Below are positions 33,800-41,807 of a stretch of 64,000 bases of DNA, one piece after another. The DNA lies in NCBI RefSeq assembly GCF_016598615.1, contig NZ_CP066831.1, positions 1,240,001-1,304,000 of the forward strand, given 5' to 3'. Numbering within the stretch: position 1 is the first letter of the stretch; every line of letters starts with the position of its first letter. The position numbers and the translations under genes were made by a program. The DNA comes from Streptomyces liliifuscus. Its GTDB lineage: Bacteria > Actinomycetota > Actinomycetes > Streptomycetales > Streptomycetaceae. Under the pieces are notes generated by a model. That model saw only the letters and a list, made by a program, of their open reading frames with translations, had not been told where the DNA came from and made no database searches.

Positions 33800-35413
33800 A
33801 TGCCGTTCCTCACGGTCGCGGACGTGCTGCGGCTGCCCGTCATCGCCGCCGGTCTGCCCCGGGTGGCGGCAGGCGAGCACCAGCTGTCACGCACGGTCCG
33901 CTGGGTCCATGTCACCGAACTGCTCGACCCGGCCTCCTTCCTGGAGGGCGGCGAACTCGTCCTCACCACCGGCATGCCGCACCCGGCCGATCCCACCCAA
34001 CTGCGCGGCTACGTAGACCAGTTGGCGGACGTGGGCGTGGCCGGACTGGTCGTCGAGCTGGGCCGCCGCTACCAGCACGCGCCACAGGAACTGGTCACCG
34101 CCTGCCGGGAGAGGGACCTGCCGCTGATCGTGCTGGCGCGCGGGGTGCGGTTCATCGAGGTCACCCAGACCGTCCACGCGCTGATCCTGGACGCGCAGGG
34201 CGAACTGCTGCGCCGCGCCCAGCAGGTGCGCGAGCTGTTCACCTCGCTCACCCTGCGTGGCGCGGACCCGGAGGAGTTCGTACAGGCCGCGGCGGACCTC
34301 ACGGGGTGCCCGGTGGTCCTGGAGAACCTGATCCACCACGCGGTGATCTGCCGGACCGCCGGCCCTCCGGAGGGACAGGTCCTGGAGGCCTGGCCGCGAC
34401 GCTCGCGCACCGCCCCGACGCCGGACCGGGCGGCGGCGAGCGGGCCCGAGGGCTGGCTCGTGGCGCCGGTCGAGGACCGGGGCAGACGATGGGGACGGCT
34501 GATCATGCTGCCGCACGTGTCCGGTCCGCCGATCGGTCCCGAGCAGACGATGATCCTCGAACAGGCCGCCACCGCCCTCACCCTGGCTCGCCTCACCGGC
34601 AGACCCGAGTGGGACCGGCGCGCGCACAGTTCCGTCCTGCTCGATCTGCTCCACTGGCGCTACCGGAGCCGTACCGAGGCGCGCCTGAGGGCCGAGGCGC
34701 TCGGACTGCCCACGACCGGACACCGCCTCGTCCCGGTCGTCATCGACCACGCGGACACGGCCGACGCCGACACCACGGTCACCGGGCACCTCGCCGCGGA
34801 ACTGCCCATCTCGGGCGTCAAGGCCCTGGTGGGAGACCTGTCCGAACACCGGACCGGACTGCTGCTCGCGCTGGCACGCGCCTCGGCCTGGCAGCCCGTC
34901 GTGGAACGCGTCGGCCGGGATCTGCGCGGCACGTTCGGGGAGGGGCTCGTCGTGGCGGTCGGCCCCGGGGTCACCGAACTCAGCCAGGTCACCAGATCGT
35001 TCCGCGAGGCTGAACAGATCGCCGACGCGATCGGCCCCGGGACGGGCGACCGCCCCTTCCATGTCGCGTCGGACATCGGTCTGCCGGAGCTGCTGTACTC
35101 ACTGCGCGACGACGTCCGCGTCCAGCGGTACGTGGAACAGCAGCTCGGACGCCTCGTCCAGCACGACGCACGACACGGCAGCGACCTCCTCTCGACCCTG
35201 CGCGAATATCTCGTCGCCGCCGGCAACAAGTCGATCGCCGCCAAGCACGTCGGGCTCTCCCGGCAGGCCTTCTACCAACGGCTGCGGACCATCGAGCGGC
35301 TCCTGGGCAACGACCTGGAGTCCGGCGCACATCGCACCCAACTGCACGTCGCTGTCACGGCGTTGGACGTACTCGGCGGTGCGGGCGGGACCGTCCGACC
35401 GGCTTCCCTGTGA
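33800..35413 (+). CDS. PucR family transcriptional regulator
   Basis: 537-residue regulator. An N-terminal PucR ligand-sensing domain (VLRLPVIAAGLPRVAAG...SFLEGGELVLTTG) is followed by a central GAF/GGDEF-like region and a C-terminal helix-turn-helix (LREYLVAAGNKSIAAKHVGL, then SRQAFYQRLRTIERLLG). PucR proteins activate catabolism of purines, amines and amino acids. Its position behind MFS-HAD-oxidase suggests it controls that unit. ATG 33800 follows GGAG by 6 nt; upstream in-frame codons have no better start. Confidence 0.87.
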   Translation: MPFLTVADVLRLPVIAAGLPRVAAGEHQLSRTVRWVHVTELLDPASFLEGGELVLTTGMPHPADPTQLRGYVDQLADVGVAGLVVELGRRYQHAPQELVTACRERDLPLIVLARGVRFIEVTQTVHALILDAQGELLRRAQQVRELFTSLTLRGADPEEFVQAAADLTGCPVVLENLIHHAVICRTAGPPEGQVLEAWPRRSRTAPTPDRAAASGPEGWLVAPVEDRGRRWGRLIMLPHVSGPPIGPEQTMILEQAATALTLARLTGRPEWDRRAHSSVLLDLLHWRYRSRTEARLRAEALGLPTTGHRLVPVVIDHADTADADTTVTGHLAAELPISGVKALVGDLSEHRTGLLLALARASAWQPVVERVGRDLRGTFGEGLVVAVGPGVTELSQVTRSFREAEQIADAIGPGTGDRPFHVASDIGLPELLYSLRDDVRVQRYVEQQLGRLVQHDARHGSDLLSTLREYLVAAGNKSIAAKHVGLSRQAFYQRLRTIERLLGNDLESGAHRTQLHVAVTALDVLGGAGGTVRPASL

Positions 35414-35512
35414 GTGGTCGGCGGGGGTGAACACCGCCGTCGGCGTACGCGTATCTGATCCCGGAGCGGCTCCCACAGCGTGCGTGCGCACGTCGGGAAG
35501 AGACGAGGGATC

Positions 35513-35722
35513 ATGACTGAACAGCGGTACCACGTCATCGGAATGACCTGCGGCCGCTGTGCCGACACCCTGGAGACCAAGGTCTGCGGGGTGTACGGCG
35601 TCGACCGGGTCGGCATCGACCTCGACACCGGTTCGGTGACCGTGACGGGCGAGGCGCTCGACGGTTCGAAGGTGTGCGCCGCGATCACCGAGGCGGGCTT
35701 CGAGGTGGCCGCCGTTCTCTGA
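35513..35722 (+). CDS. Heavy-metal-associated (HMA) domain protein
   Basis: 69 residues forming a single ferredoxin-like HMA domain with the soft-metal motif GMTCGRCADTL. It is comparable in size to CopZ-type copper chaperones. An extra Cys pair (TKVCGVYGV, SKVCAAI) is unusual. ATG 35513 follows GAGGGA. No copper ATPase lies nearby, so its partner is elsewhere. Confidence 0.85.
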   Translation: MTEQRYHVIGMTCGRCADTLETKVCGVYGVDRVGIDLDTGSVTVTGEALDGSKVCAAITEAGFEVAAVL

Positions 35723-35853
35723 CTCCTCCAGAACCTGTCCAGCGGAAATGCGGCCCTTTCACCCTAACGAAGTGCCGGTGCCCGACGACCGGACGGGCGG
35801 GGCCGGTCGTCCACTAGCTTCCTTCCCCTGACACCAGGGGACATAGGAGCGAC

Positions 35854-36402
35854 GTGGCCGGAGTGAGCCTCCCGGAACATCCGTACAGCCGCACGGAGGC
35901 GACCCGGCTGTTGTGTGCCGGCGTCTACCAGGACGCCGGCTTCCGGCGCCGGGTCATCGATGAACTCGTGGACCACCAGGAGCGGCCCGTGGCCCCTCCG
36001 CTGGGGGTCGACGTCCTGCCCGTACTGGCCCATGCCGTGCGTGTCACACGCCAGGAGGCGCGCACGGCGGGGCTGATGCTGGTCGCCTGGCTCGGGTTCC
36101 TGCTGTCCGACATCGTGATGTTCTGGGACCGCGTCGCCGACAGCTGGGGCGACGGGGCCGAGGTCGGATTCGGCGACGTGTTCACCGCGTTCTACGCCGG
36201 CGACGAGAAACTCACCGCCGGAATGCCCATGCCGTGGTCGCAGTTCTACGCGTTCGTCGCCCTCGGCCTCTGGTTCGCCCACGCCGTGAAGTCGCCGAGC
36301 GCCGAGGGGCGTCAGGCGGGCCTCCCCGACCCGGTGGCCAAGGCGGCCGAGGGCTTCGGCCGCACGGTGACGTGGTGTGCGGCGATGTTCGCCGTCTTCT
36401 AA
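35854..36402 (+). CDS. Membrane protein, N-terminal part of a gene split by TAA
   Basis: 182 residues with hydrophobic segments LMLVAWLGFLLSDIVMFW, QFYAFVALGLWFAHAV and VTWCAAMFAVF. The last is cut by a TAA at 36400-36402. The next codons in the same frame read Trp-Tyr-Trp-Tyr-Val-Ala-Gly-Val-Leu and would complete that helix, and the frame then stays open to 37689. A TAC to TAA change would explain this. The GTG start at 35854 follows AGGAG. No family recognised. Probably a disrupted gene rather than two proteins, unless the stop is read through. Confidence 0.7.
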   Translation: MAGVSLPEHPYSRTEATRLLCAGVYQDAGFRRRVIDELVDHQERPVAPPLGVDVLPVLAHAVRVTRQEARTAGLMLVAWLGFLLSDIVMFWDRVADSWGDGAEVGFGDVFTAFYAGDEKLTAGMPMPWSQFYAFVALGLWFAHAVKSPSAEGRQAGLPDPVAKAAEGFGRTVTWCAAMFAVF

Positions 36403-36414
36403 TGGTACTGGTAT

Positions 36415-37689
36415 GTGGCCGGGGTGCTCCGCGGCACCGTACAGACCCCGTATCCGCTGCTGTTTCCGCTGCTCATCGCGTTGATCGCATGGTGGCACCA
36501 GGCAACTCAGCGCCGGGCCCTGTGTCACTGGCTGTCACGCTGGACCTTCCAGAAGACGGCTCAACCCGAGCTGCCCGCCGGGCCGTTGTACGAGGATCTG
36601 CTCGCCAACATTCAGCGCGAGCAGAAGGCCGCCCTGACGCTCTACGAGGCGGACAGCCCCTTCGTCGGGCTGGGTGCGGGACGTCGGGCCTGGTCCTTCG
36701 CGATGGAACTGCGGAAGCGTTCGGGTCCGCCGACCGGGGCCGCCGCCCCGGCCGATCCCGCCTCGAACGGGGCCCTGATCCCGCACCAGGACAAGGGACC
36801 GCTCACCGCCGAGGGCGCACTCGCCATGATCGAGCCCCAGTTGCTGCGACTGCGCGACTCGGCCGCACGCACCGGGAAGGACCGGCTCCGCGAGCTGGAG
36901 ATCGACCGGTTCGTCTATGTGCCGGGCGGTGTCGGCCGTGACGAGAAACTGCACGTCGGCGGCAGCCCCGACGCGAGCGCGACGGCGGCGGGCGGAGCCG
37001 GCGGGGACGGCCTGACGGTCTACGACCCCGTACAGGTCGCCGCCCACTTGAGGGAAGCCGTCGACGAGGGCGGCGAGGGGCGGCGCGTGTTCCTGCGCGT
37101 CCGTATCGGCGCCTGGCACGAACAGGTCGTGGTGACGGTCCTGGTCCGCGTGCACACCCAGGGCGGCATGCTCGTGCTGGAGGTCTCGCCGTACGTACTC
37201 GGCCCGGTCCGCAAGGACTTCAGGAACGTGGACGCCCTGGTGGACCGGCTGCCCGAGGGCTGGGCGCGCGGCGCCGTACGCGCCCTCGGCCATGGACCCG
37301 CCACCGGCGTCAGCGCGGGCATCAGCGCCCTGAAGACCGTCTCCAGGGAGCTCACCACCGGCTGGTCCACCCGCGAACCGGCCCCCGACGTGCCCCGGGT
37401 CTCGCTGCGTCAGCTGACCGCCACCTCCGGGCTGTCGCCCTATCAGGAGATGGACGTCACCCGGTACATCAAGACCGTCGAGGAGCGCATCGTGAACGGC
37501 GTGCGCCAGGCGCTCCACGCCCACGGCTACCAGACCGAGCAGTTCGAGCAGCACGTCTACCAGGTCAGCGGTGGCAGCGTCTTCGTCCAGGCGATGTCCG
37601 GCGGCTCCGTCGCCACCGGCGCCCACGGCAGCGCCACCTCGCACAACACCGCACCGGCGCACGGCACACCGCGCACCGATCCCAGCTAG
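36415..37689 (+). CDS. C-terminal part of the split membrane protein
   Basis: 424 residues from GTG 36415, in the same frame as the preceding ORF and with no Shine-Dalgarno. It starts within a helix (VAGVLRG), then has PYPLLFPLLIALIAWW, then about 350 soluble residues without a recognised family. The C-terminus carries QAMSGGSVATGAHGSATSHN, nearly repeated at the start of the next protein. If both parts are one gene the product would be about 612 residues with four helices and a large cytoplasmic domain. It is possibly expressed only after readthrough or reinitiation. Confidence 0.65.
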   Translation: MAGVLRGTVQTPYPLLFPLLIALIAWWHQATQRRALCHWLSRWTFQKTAQPELPAGPLYEDLLANIQREQKAALTLYEADSPFVGLGAGRRAWSFAMELRKRSGPPTGAAAPADPASNGALIPHQDKGPLTAEGALAMIEPQLLRLRDSAARTGKDRLRELEIDRFVYVPGGVGRDEKLHVGGSPDASATAAGGAGGDGLTVYDPVQVAAHLREAVDEGGEGRRVFLRVRIGAWHEQVVVTVLVRVHTQGGMLVLEVSPYVLGPVRKDFRNVDALVDRLPEGWARGAVRALGHGPATGVSAGISALKTVSRELTTGWSTREPAPDVPRVSLRQLTATSGLSPYQEMDVTRYIKTVEERIVNGVRQALHAHGYQTEQFEQHVYQVSGGSVFVQAMSGGSVATGAHGSATSHNTAPAHGTPRTDPS

Positions 37690-37714
37690 GCACCGGACCC
37701 CAAGGACCCAGCAC

Positions 37715-38122
37715 ATGAGCGACACAGGACACCCCACCCCCGGCCGGCCGGCGCAGGACGGCGGCGGCGTGCACATCGGCTCCATGAGCGGCGGCTCGAT
37801 CGCCACCGGCAGCCAGGGCAGCGCGTACTCCGTCAACCACACCGCGGCGGAGCCGGACGTGCGGCACGAAGAGCTGCTCGGGGCCATTCGCGCCCTCCGT
37901 GAAGCCCTGCCCGCGCGGGAGCGAAGCGCCGAGGACACGACCCTCGACGGAGAACTGGCCGACGCGGAGGCGGAGATCACGCGCACCGGAGCCGCCGGGC
38001 CGGAACGCCTCACCCGCCTGCTGACGGGCGTACGCGGCTGGCTGGGATCACAGGCCGCGGCCGCCGGAGCCATCGCCTCGGCGACAGCCGTCGTCCAGGG
38101 CATCGCCCAGCTCCTCGGATGA
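37715..38122 (+). CDS. Small protein sharing a Ser/Gly motif with its neighbour
   Basis: 135 residues. Residues ~18-36 read VHIGSMSGGSIATGSQGSA, matching the C-terminal segment of the upstream protein (MSGGS[V/I]ATGxxGSA). The rest is helical: a charged stretch ELLGAIRALREALPARE and a C-terminal WLGSQAAAAGAIASATAVVQ amphipathic or hydrophobic segment. ATG 37715 follows AAGGA and lies 25 bp behind the previous stop. No known family; the shared motif suggests physical pairing of the two proteins. Confidence 0.7.
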   Translation: MSDTGHPTPGRPAQDGGGVHIGSMSGGSIATGSQGSAYSVNHTAAEPDVRHEELLGAIRALREALPARERSAEDTTLDGELADAEAEITRTGAAGPERLTRLLTGVRGWLGSQAAAAGAIASATAVVQGIAQLLG

Positions 38123-38195
38123 CCGGCGCGATGACGACGGACGGCGGCAGGCAGCCGATGACGGGCGCGGGACGGCGACACGGAGGGCCGCGGCG

Positions 38196-38987
38196 ATGAG
38201 GGTGTTCGACACCGAGCGGCAGGAGTGGGGCGGTTCCCGGCGCGAACGCCTCTTCCACACCGACCAGTACCTGGACGTGCCGCGGCAGAAGAGCGTCCGG
38301 CAGCAGACGGGGATCGTGCTCGCGGTCACCGGGCTCGCCTTCGGCATCTGGGCACTGGCCTGGAAGGACGAGCCGGAACCGTACAAGGACCCGACCGCCA
38401 CCCAACAGGAGTCCCCGGAGACGGCGTCGGGCGGGACCGGGGACGAGGTTCCCGCGGACGGATCGCCCTCGCAGGACACCACCTTCGAGTCGTCGGCGAC
38501 CCTCCCCGAGGACTACGAGTCCCTCCAGGACATCGCGGGGTATCGGGTGGCACTGCCGAAGGGCTGGGAACGCGAGAGCCGGTCCTCGCAGTACGGCATC
38601 GACATCGTCGACTACCGCAGTCCGGACGGCACCCGACGGCTTCAGGTGTTCCAGGTGATGGAGACCTCTCCGTACTCCTCGCTGCAGGCCGCTCAGATCG
38701 AGGCGGAGAAGCTCGACGGATACGAACCGGTCGCCATGGAGGAGGTCCCGAGTGCCGTGGGTCAGGCGGCCGAGCACGAGTACCGCGCCGACGAGATCGC
38801 GGGCGAGCAGGGCGGCGGCACCCGGCACGTCATCGACCATCGCTTCGAGGCGACGGACGGCGAACGGTACGCGCTGGTCGCGTACGGCTCCGAGGCCGAC
38901 GGGACCGAGGACGAACGGGAGCTCGTGGACACGGCCCTGCTCTGGTTCTGCCCGCCCGGGACGCAGTGCGACGACCCGGTCGGCTGA
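38196..38987 (+). CDS. Single-pass membrane protein, unknown function
   Basis: 263 residues. A basic cytoplasmic N-terminus of about 37 residues is followed by one transmembrane helix (GIVLAVTGLAFGIWALAW), an acidic Thr/Ser/Pro/Glu linker of about 50 residues, and an extracellular domain (IAGYRVALPKGWERESRS...YGIDIVDYRSPDG) that ends with a Cys pair. The layout is that of Streptomyces membrane-anchored stalk proteins, often linked to kinases or wall sensing. ATG 38196 has GGAGGG upstream. It follows the split membrane gene and the small protein and is probably in the same unit. Confidence 0.75.
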   Translation: MRVFDTERQEWGGSRRERLFHTDQYLDVPRQKSVRQQTGIVLAVTGLAFGIWALAWKDEPEPYKDPTATQQESPETASGGTGDEVPADGSPSQDTTFESSATLPEDYESLQDIAGYRVALPKGWERESRSSQYGIDIVDYRSPDGTRRLQVFQVMETSPYSSLQAAQIEAEKLDGYEPVAMEEVPSAVGQAAEHEYRADEIAGEQGGGTRHVIDHRFEATDGERYALVAYGSEADGTEDERELVDTALLWFCPPGTQCDDPVG

Positions 38988-38999
38988 CCGGCCGGGCCA

Positions 39000-39039
39000 G
39001 AAGACGCCTGCTCGGAAGACGCCCGCTCAGAAGATGCCT
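39000..39039. repeat. Short degenerate tandem repeat
   Basis: Three units of GAAGACGCC(T/C)GCTC-like sequence in the 39-bp gap between the convergent membrane-protein and flavin-oxidase genes. The last unit enters the stop region of the oxidase gene. Confidence 0.4.
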
Positions 39040-40496
39040 TGTCCGGGGACGAGGATCCCGCGCGGGTCGTAGGTCTTCCGCGCGGCGGCGAGCCGGGGCC
39101 AGGCGGACCCGAAGTGCCGTCGCCAGTCGGCCTGGTCGAAGGGCACCGAGCCGACCGGGTACCGGGTGCCGCCGGCCGCGCGGACGAGGTCGTACGCGGA
39201 CCGGTTGGCCGCCAGCAGTCGCCGTACCGCCGCCGTGTCGTCGGGAGGAGTGCTCCGCAGGACCGCGAAGAGGTAGGGCACGGGGTCGTCGGGCATGCGA
39301 AGCAGTGGGGTCCGCAGGCGTTCGCGCACCAGCGGGTACAGCAGCACCACGCCGCCCGGACCCACGTCGCCCGGGGTGAGCGCGTCCAGGAGCCGGCCCG
39401 CCACGTCGGCCGCCTTGCGGCCGGGCAGGAGCAGGTTGAGCCATGGATGGGCGTACGCCCACAGCCCGGCTTCCTTGAGGGCTGCGACGGCCGGGGCGAG
39501 CCGGTCCAGGAAGTCGTAGTACGGGATGTCGGTGATCTCCGCGCCGGACGGGTCGTGCCGCAGGCCCCGCAGGAGCACGGCGTCGTCGGGAACGTCTCCC
39601 GCGGGAGGTCCGTAGGCGACGGCCTCGATGACATACCCGCGGAAGGCACCCGCGGCGTCCGGAACGATCTGCCCCTCGACGTAGGAGAACCGTCGGTCGC
39701 GGACGAGCAGCCGCTGGTCCTCCACGAAGGTCCGCAGATCGTCGTACGGCAGGAGGTAGTGGCGTACGGTCTCGGGCGCGCGGACCAGTCGCACGGTCGC
39801 GCCGACGACCACGGCGCACTGGCCGAGGCCGGCGAGTACGGCGAGGAACAGGTCCCGGTGGCGGTCCGGGGAGCAGCGCAGCAACTCCCCCGCGCCGGTG
39901 ACGACTTCGAGCTCCAGGACATTGTCGACCTGCGCGCCGTGGCGGTGGGTCTGACCGCCGAGACCGCCGACGGACAGCGTTCCGCCCACGGAGAGTTCGA
40001 GGTAGTCGGTGAAGACGGGAGGCGTCAGACCGTGGACGAGGGTGGCCTTGGCGACGTCGCTCCACTTCGCGCCGGCGCCTACCCGGACGCTGCTGCTGCC
40101 GGGGCCGAGGGGCTGGATCGCGGCGAGCGGGGTGGTCTCGACGACCAGGCCGCCGGCGACCTGTGCCTGACCGTTGGTGGCGTGGCCCTGTCCGCGTGGG
40201 GCGACCGGGATTCCGCGCCTGTGGCAGAACCGCACCATCGCCACGACGTCCGCGACGGAGCCCGGCCGCAGTACCGCGGCCGGACGGCGGTGCACGATGT
40301 GGCCGAAGTCGTCGGCGGCGGCGCTCAGCGCGGCCTCGTCGGTGTGGAGGGTGCCGTCCAGCTCGGGGATGCCGTGCAGCGGCCGGTCGGACGGGGTCAC
40401 CGCCCAGCTCCGGGTGAAGGGGTCGAAGCCGATCACCGCGGTTCCTGCGGCGGCCAGGCCACGCAGCACGGAACGTCGGGGCGGTCTGCGGGACAT
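39027..40496 (-). CDS. Tat-exported FAD-linked oxidase, cytokinin-dehydrogenase-like
   Basis: 489 residues. A twin-arginine signal (RRPPRRSVLRGLAAAG) is followed by a VAO/PCMH FAD domain. PRGQGHATNGQ contains the His that links covalently to FAD in cytokinin dehydrogenases, and GGLGGQTHRHGAQVDNVLEL is the characteristic cytokinin dehydrogenase block. The C-terminal substrate domain includes VVLLYPLVRERL and PYLFAVLRSTP, also as in that family. It would oxidatively cleave N6-side-chain adenines or a similar amine outside the cell. ATG 40496 follows GGAGGAGCGC. Family assignment good; cytokinin as substrate is inference. Confidence 0.82.
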   Translation of the reverse strand: MSRRPPRRSVLRGLAAAGTAVIGFDPFTRSWAVTPSDRPLHGIPELDGTLHTDEAALSAAADDFGHIVHRRPAAVLRPGSVADVVAMVRFCHRRGIPVAPRGQGHATNGQAQVAGGLVVETTPLAAIQPLGPGSSSVRVGAGAKWSDVAKATLVHGLTPPVFTDYLELSVGGTLSVGGLGGQTHRHGAQVDNVLELEVVTGAGELLRCSPDRHRDLFLAVLAGLGQCAVVVGATVRLVRAPETVRHYLLPYDDLRTFVEDQRLLVRDRRFSYVEGQIVPDAAGAFRGYVIEAVAYGPPAGDVPDDAVLLRGLRHDPSGAEITDIPYYDFLDRLAPAVAALKEAGLWAYAHPWLNLLLPGRKAADVAGRLLDALTPGDVGPGGVVLLYPLVRERLRTPLLRMPDDPVPYLFAVLRSTPPDDTAAVRRLLAANRSAYDLVRAAGGTRYPVGSVPFDQADWRRHFGSAWPRLAAARKTYDPRGILVPGQGIF

Positions 40497-40652
40497 GCGC
40501 TCCTCCAGGGGGAAGGACACGGTGAACCGGTCAGCAGCCGCCCACTCTAGGGCCGTTGGCGCACGAGGACACGGCCCCGCGCCGGTGCTCCCTGGGCTTC
40601 GTTCGGACCGGGCGTTCACCCGCGCGGTCGGGGCTCGTGGCGTGCGTGGCGC

Positions 40653-41663
40653 TCAAGCGCGGGGCTCGCGCGGCGCGGCCGTTGTGCCCCGTACCTCCAG
40701 CACCGGCGTGCTGAGGACGACCTCGGCGGGACGGGTGGGGTCGGCGATGCGGTCGAGCAGGCACTGTGCGGCGCGGCGGCCGACGTCGTGGCCGGCGCTG
40801 TCCACGGTGGTGAGCCACAGGTGCCGCAGGCGCGCGAGATAGGTGTTGTCGTAGCCGACGAGGGAGAGGTCGTGCGGCACGCGGAGGCCGAGTTCCTCGG
40901 CGGCCGACAGGGCGCCGACACAGGCGATGTCGTTGAACGCGAAGACTGCGGTGGGCCGTTCGCCTGCGCTCAGCAGCCGGACCGTGGCACGGTAGCCGCC
41001 CTCCTCGGTCAGGTCGCCCTGTTCCACTACGGCCGTGTCGGACAGTCCGTGTTCGCGCATGACCGTCTCGAAGCTGCGGCGGCGCAGTTCGCCGACCATC
41101 CCCTGTCCCGCGATGTGGGCGATGCGCCGGTGGCCGAGCGCGATGAGGTGCTCGGTGGCGAGCCGGGCACCGTACTGGTCGTCGTTGGCGACGAGGTCGA
41201 CGTGCGGCAGTACGGGTTCGCGGGCGCCCGCGACGACGGTGGGCACCCGGGTGGCGGCCGTGCGCAGCGCCTCGGGGCCGGGCAGTGTGCCGACGGCGAT
41301 GAGGCCGTCGACCCGTAGGTCCGTGAAGGCGCGGGTGAGGTCCTCGCCGAGACGCAGGTTGAGGTGTCCGTCGGCAAGGAGCATGCGCAGGCCGTGGGCG
41401 TGCAGCAGGGAGTTGAGGCCGTCGAGCAGTTCGACGAACCAGGGGTTGCGCATGTCGTTGAGGAGCACGCCCACTGTGCGGGTGCGCCGCTCGCTGAGGC
41501 TGCGCGCGGCCGCGTTGGGCCGGTAGCCGAGTTCCTCGACGGCGGCCAGCACGGCCTGCCGCTTCTCGGGGCGCACCTGGTCGGATCCGCGCAGCACGAG
41601 CGAGACCAGGGATTTCGACACTCCGGCCCGTTCGGCGACGTCGCGGATCGTCGGTGGTCTCAT
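40653..41663 (-). CDS. LacI family transcriptional regulator
   Basis: 336 residues. The N-terminal LacI helix-turn-helix (TIRDVAERAGVSKSLVSLVL) and hinge (PNAAARSLSERRT) are followed by a sugar-type periplasmic-binding-fold ligand domain (VGVLLNDMRNPWF, FAFNDIACVGAL, LSLVGYDNT). It is divergent from a Gfo/Idh/MocA oxidoreductase. Two copies of a TGGACCGGTCCA-type palindrome lie at the two ends of the shared intergenic region, which fits autoregulation and control of the oxidoreductase. Confidence 0.88.
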   Translation of the reverse strand: MRPPTIRDVAERAGVSKSLVSLVLRGSDQVRPEKRQAVLAAVEELGYRPNAAARSLSERRTRTVGVLLNDMRNPWFVELLDGLNSLLHAHGLRMLLADGHLNLRLGEDLTRAFTDLRVDGLIAVGTLPGPEALRTAATRVPTVVAGAREPVLPHVDLVANDDQYGARLATEHLIALGHRRIAHIAGQGMVGELRRRSFETVMREHGLSDTAVVEQGDLTEEGGYRATVRLLSAGERPTAVFAFNDIACVGALSAAEELGLRVPHDLSLVGYDNTYLARLRHLWLTTVDSAGHDVGRRAAQCLLDRIADPTRPAEVVLSTPVLEVRGTTAAPREPRA

Positions 41664-41667
41664 GAAA

Positions 41668-41679
41668 TGGACCGTTCCA
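41668..41679. promoter_or_regulatory. LacI-type operator copy a
   Basis: TGGACCGTTCCA, one mismatch from the perfect palindrome at 41783, lies 4 bp upstream of the LacI start codon. Confidence 0.6.
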
Positions 41680-41782
41680 CAGGGATCGACGGGTTGTCAA
41701 AGGGTCCTCGTGAGGTCCTCATGGGCTCCTCCTGGGGTTGACACGTGCGGGAACGGGCCTTCAGTGTGAACCGGAAGAGTTC

Positions 41783-41794
41783 TGGACCGGTCCA
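41783..41794. promoter_or_regulatory. LacI-type operator copy b
   Basis: TGGACCGGTCCA is a perfect palindrome with the central CG typical of LacI-family sites. It lies 13 bp upstream of the oxidoreductase start codon. Confidence 0.65.
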
Positions 41795-41807
41795 AAGAAG
41801 GGCAGTC

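Noticed and set aside
39000..39039. CRISPR-like repeat
   Set aside because: Units are about 13 bp, degenerate and without spacers. No cas genes occur in the window.
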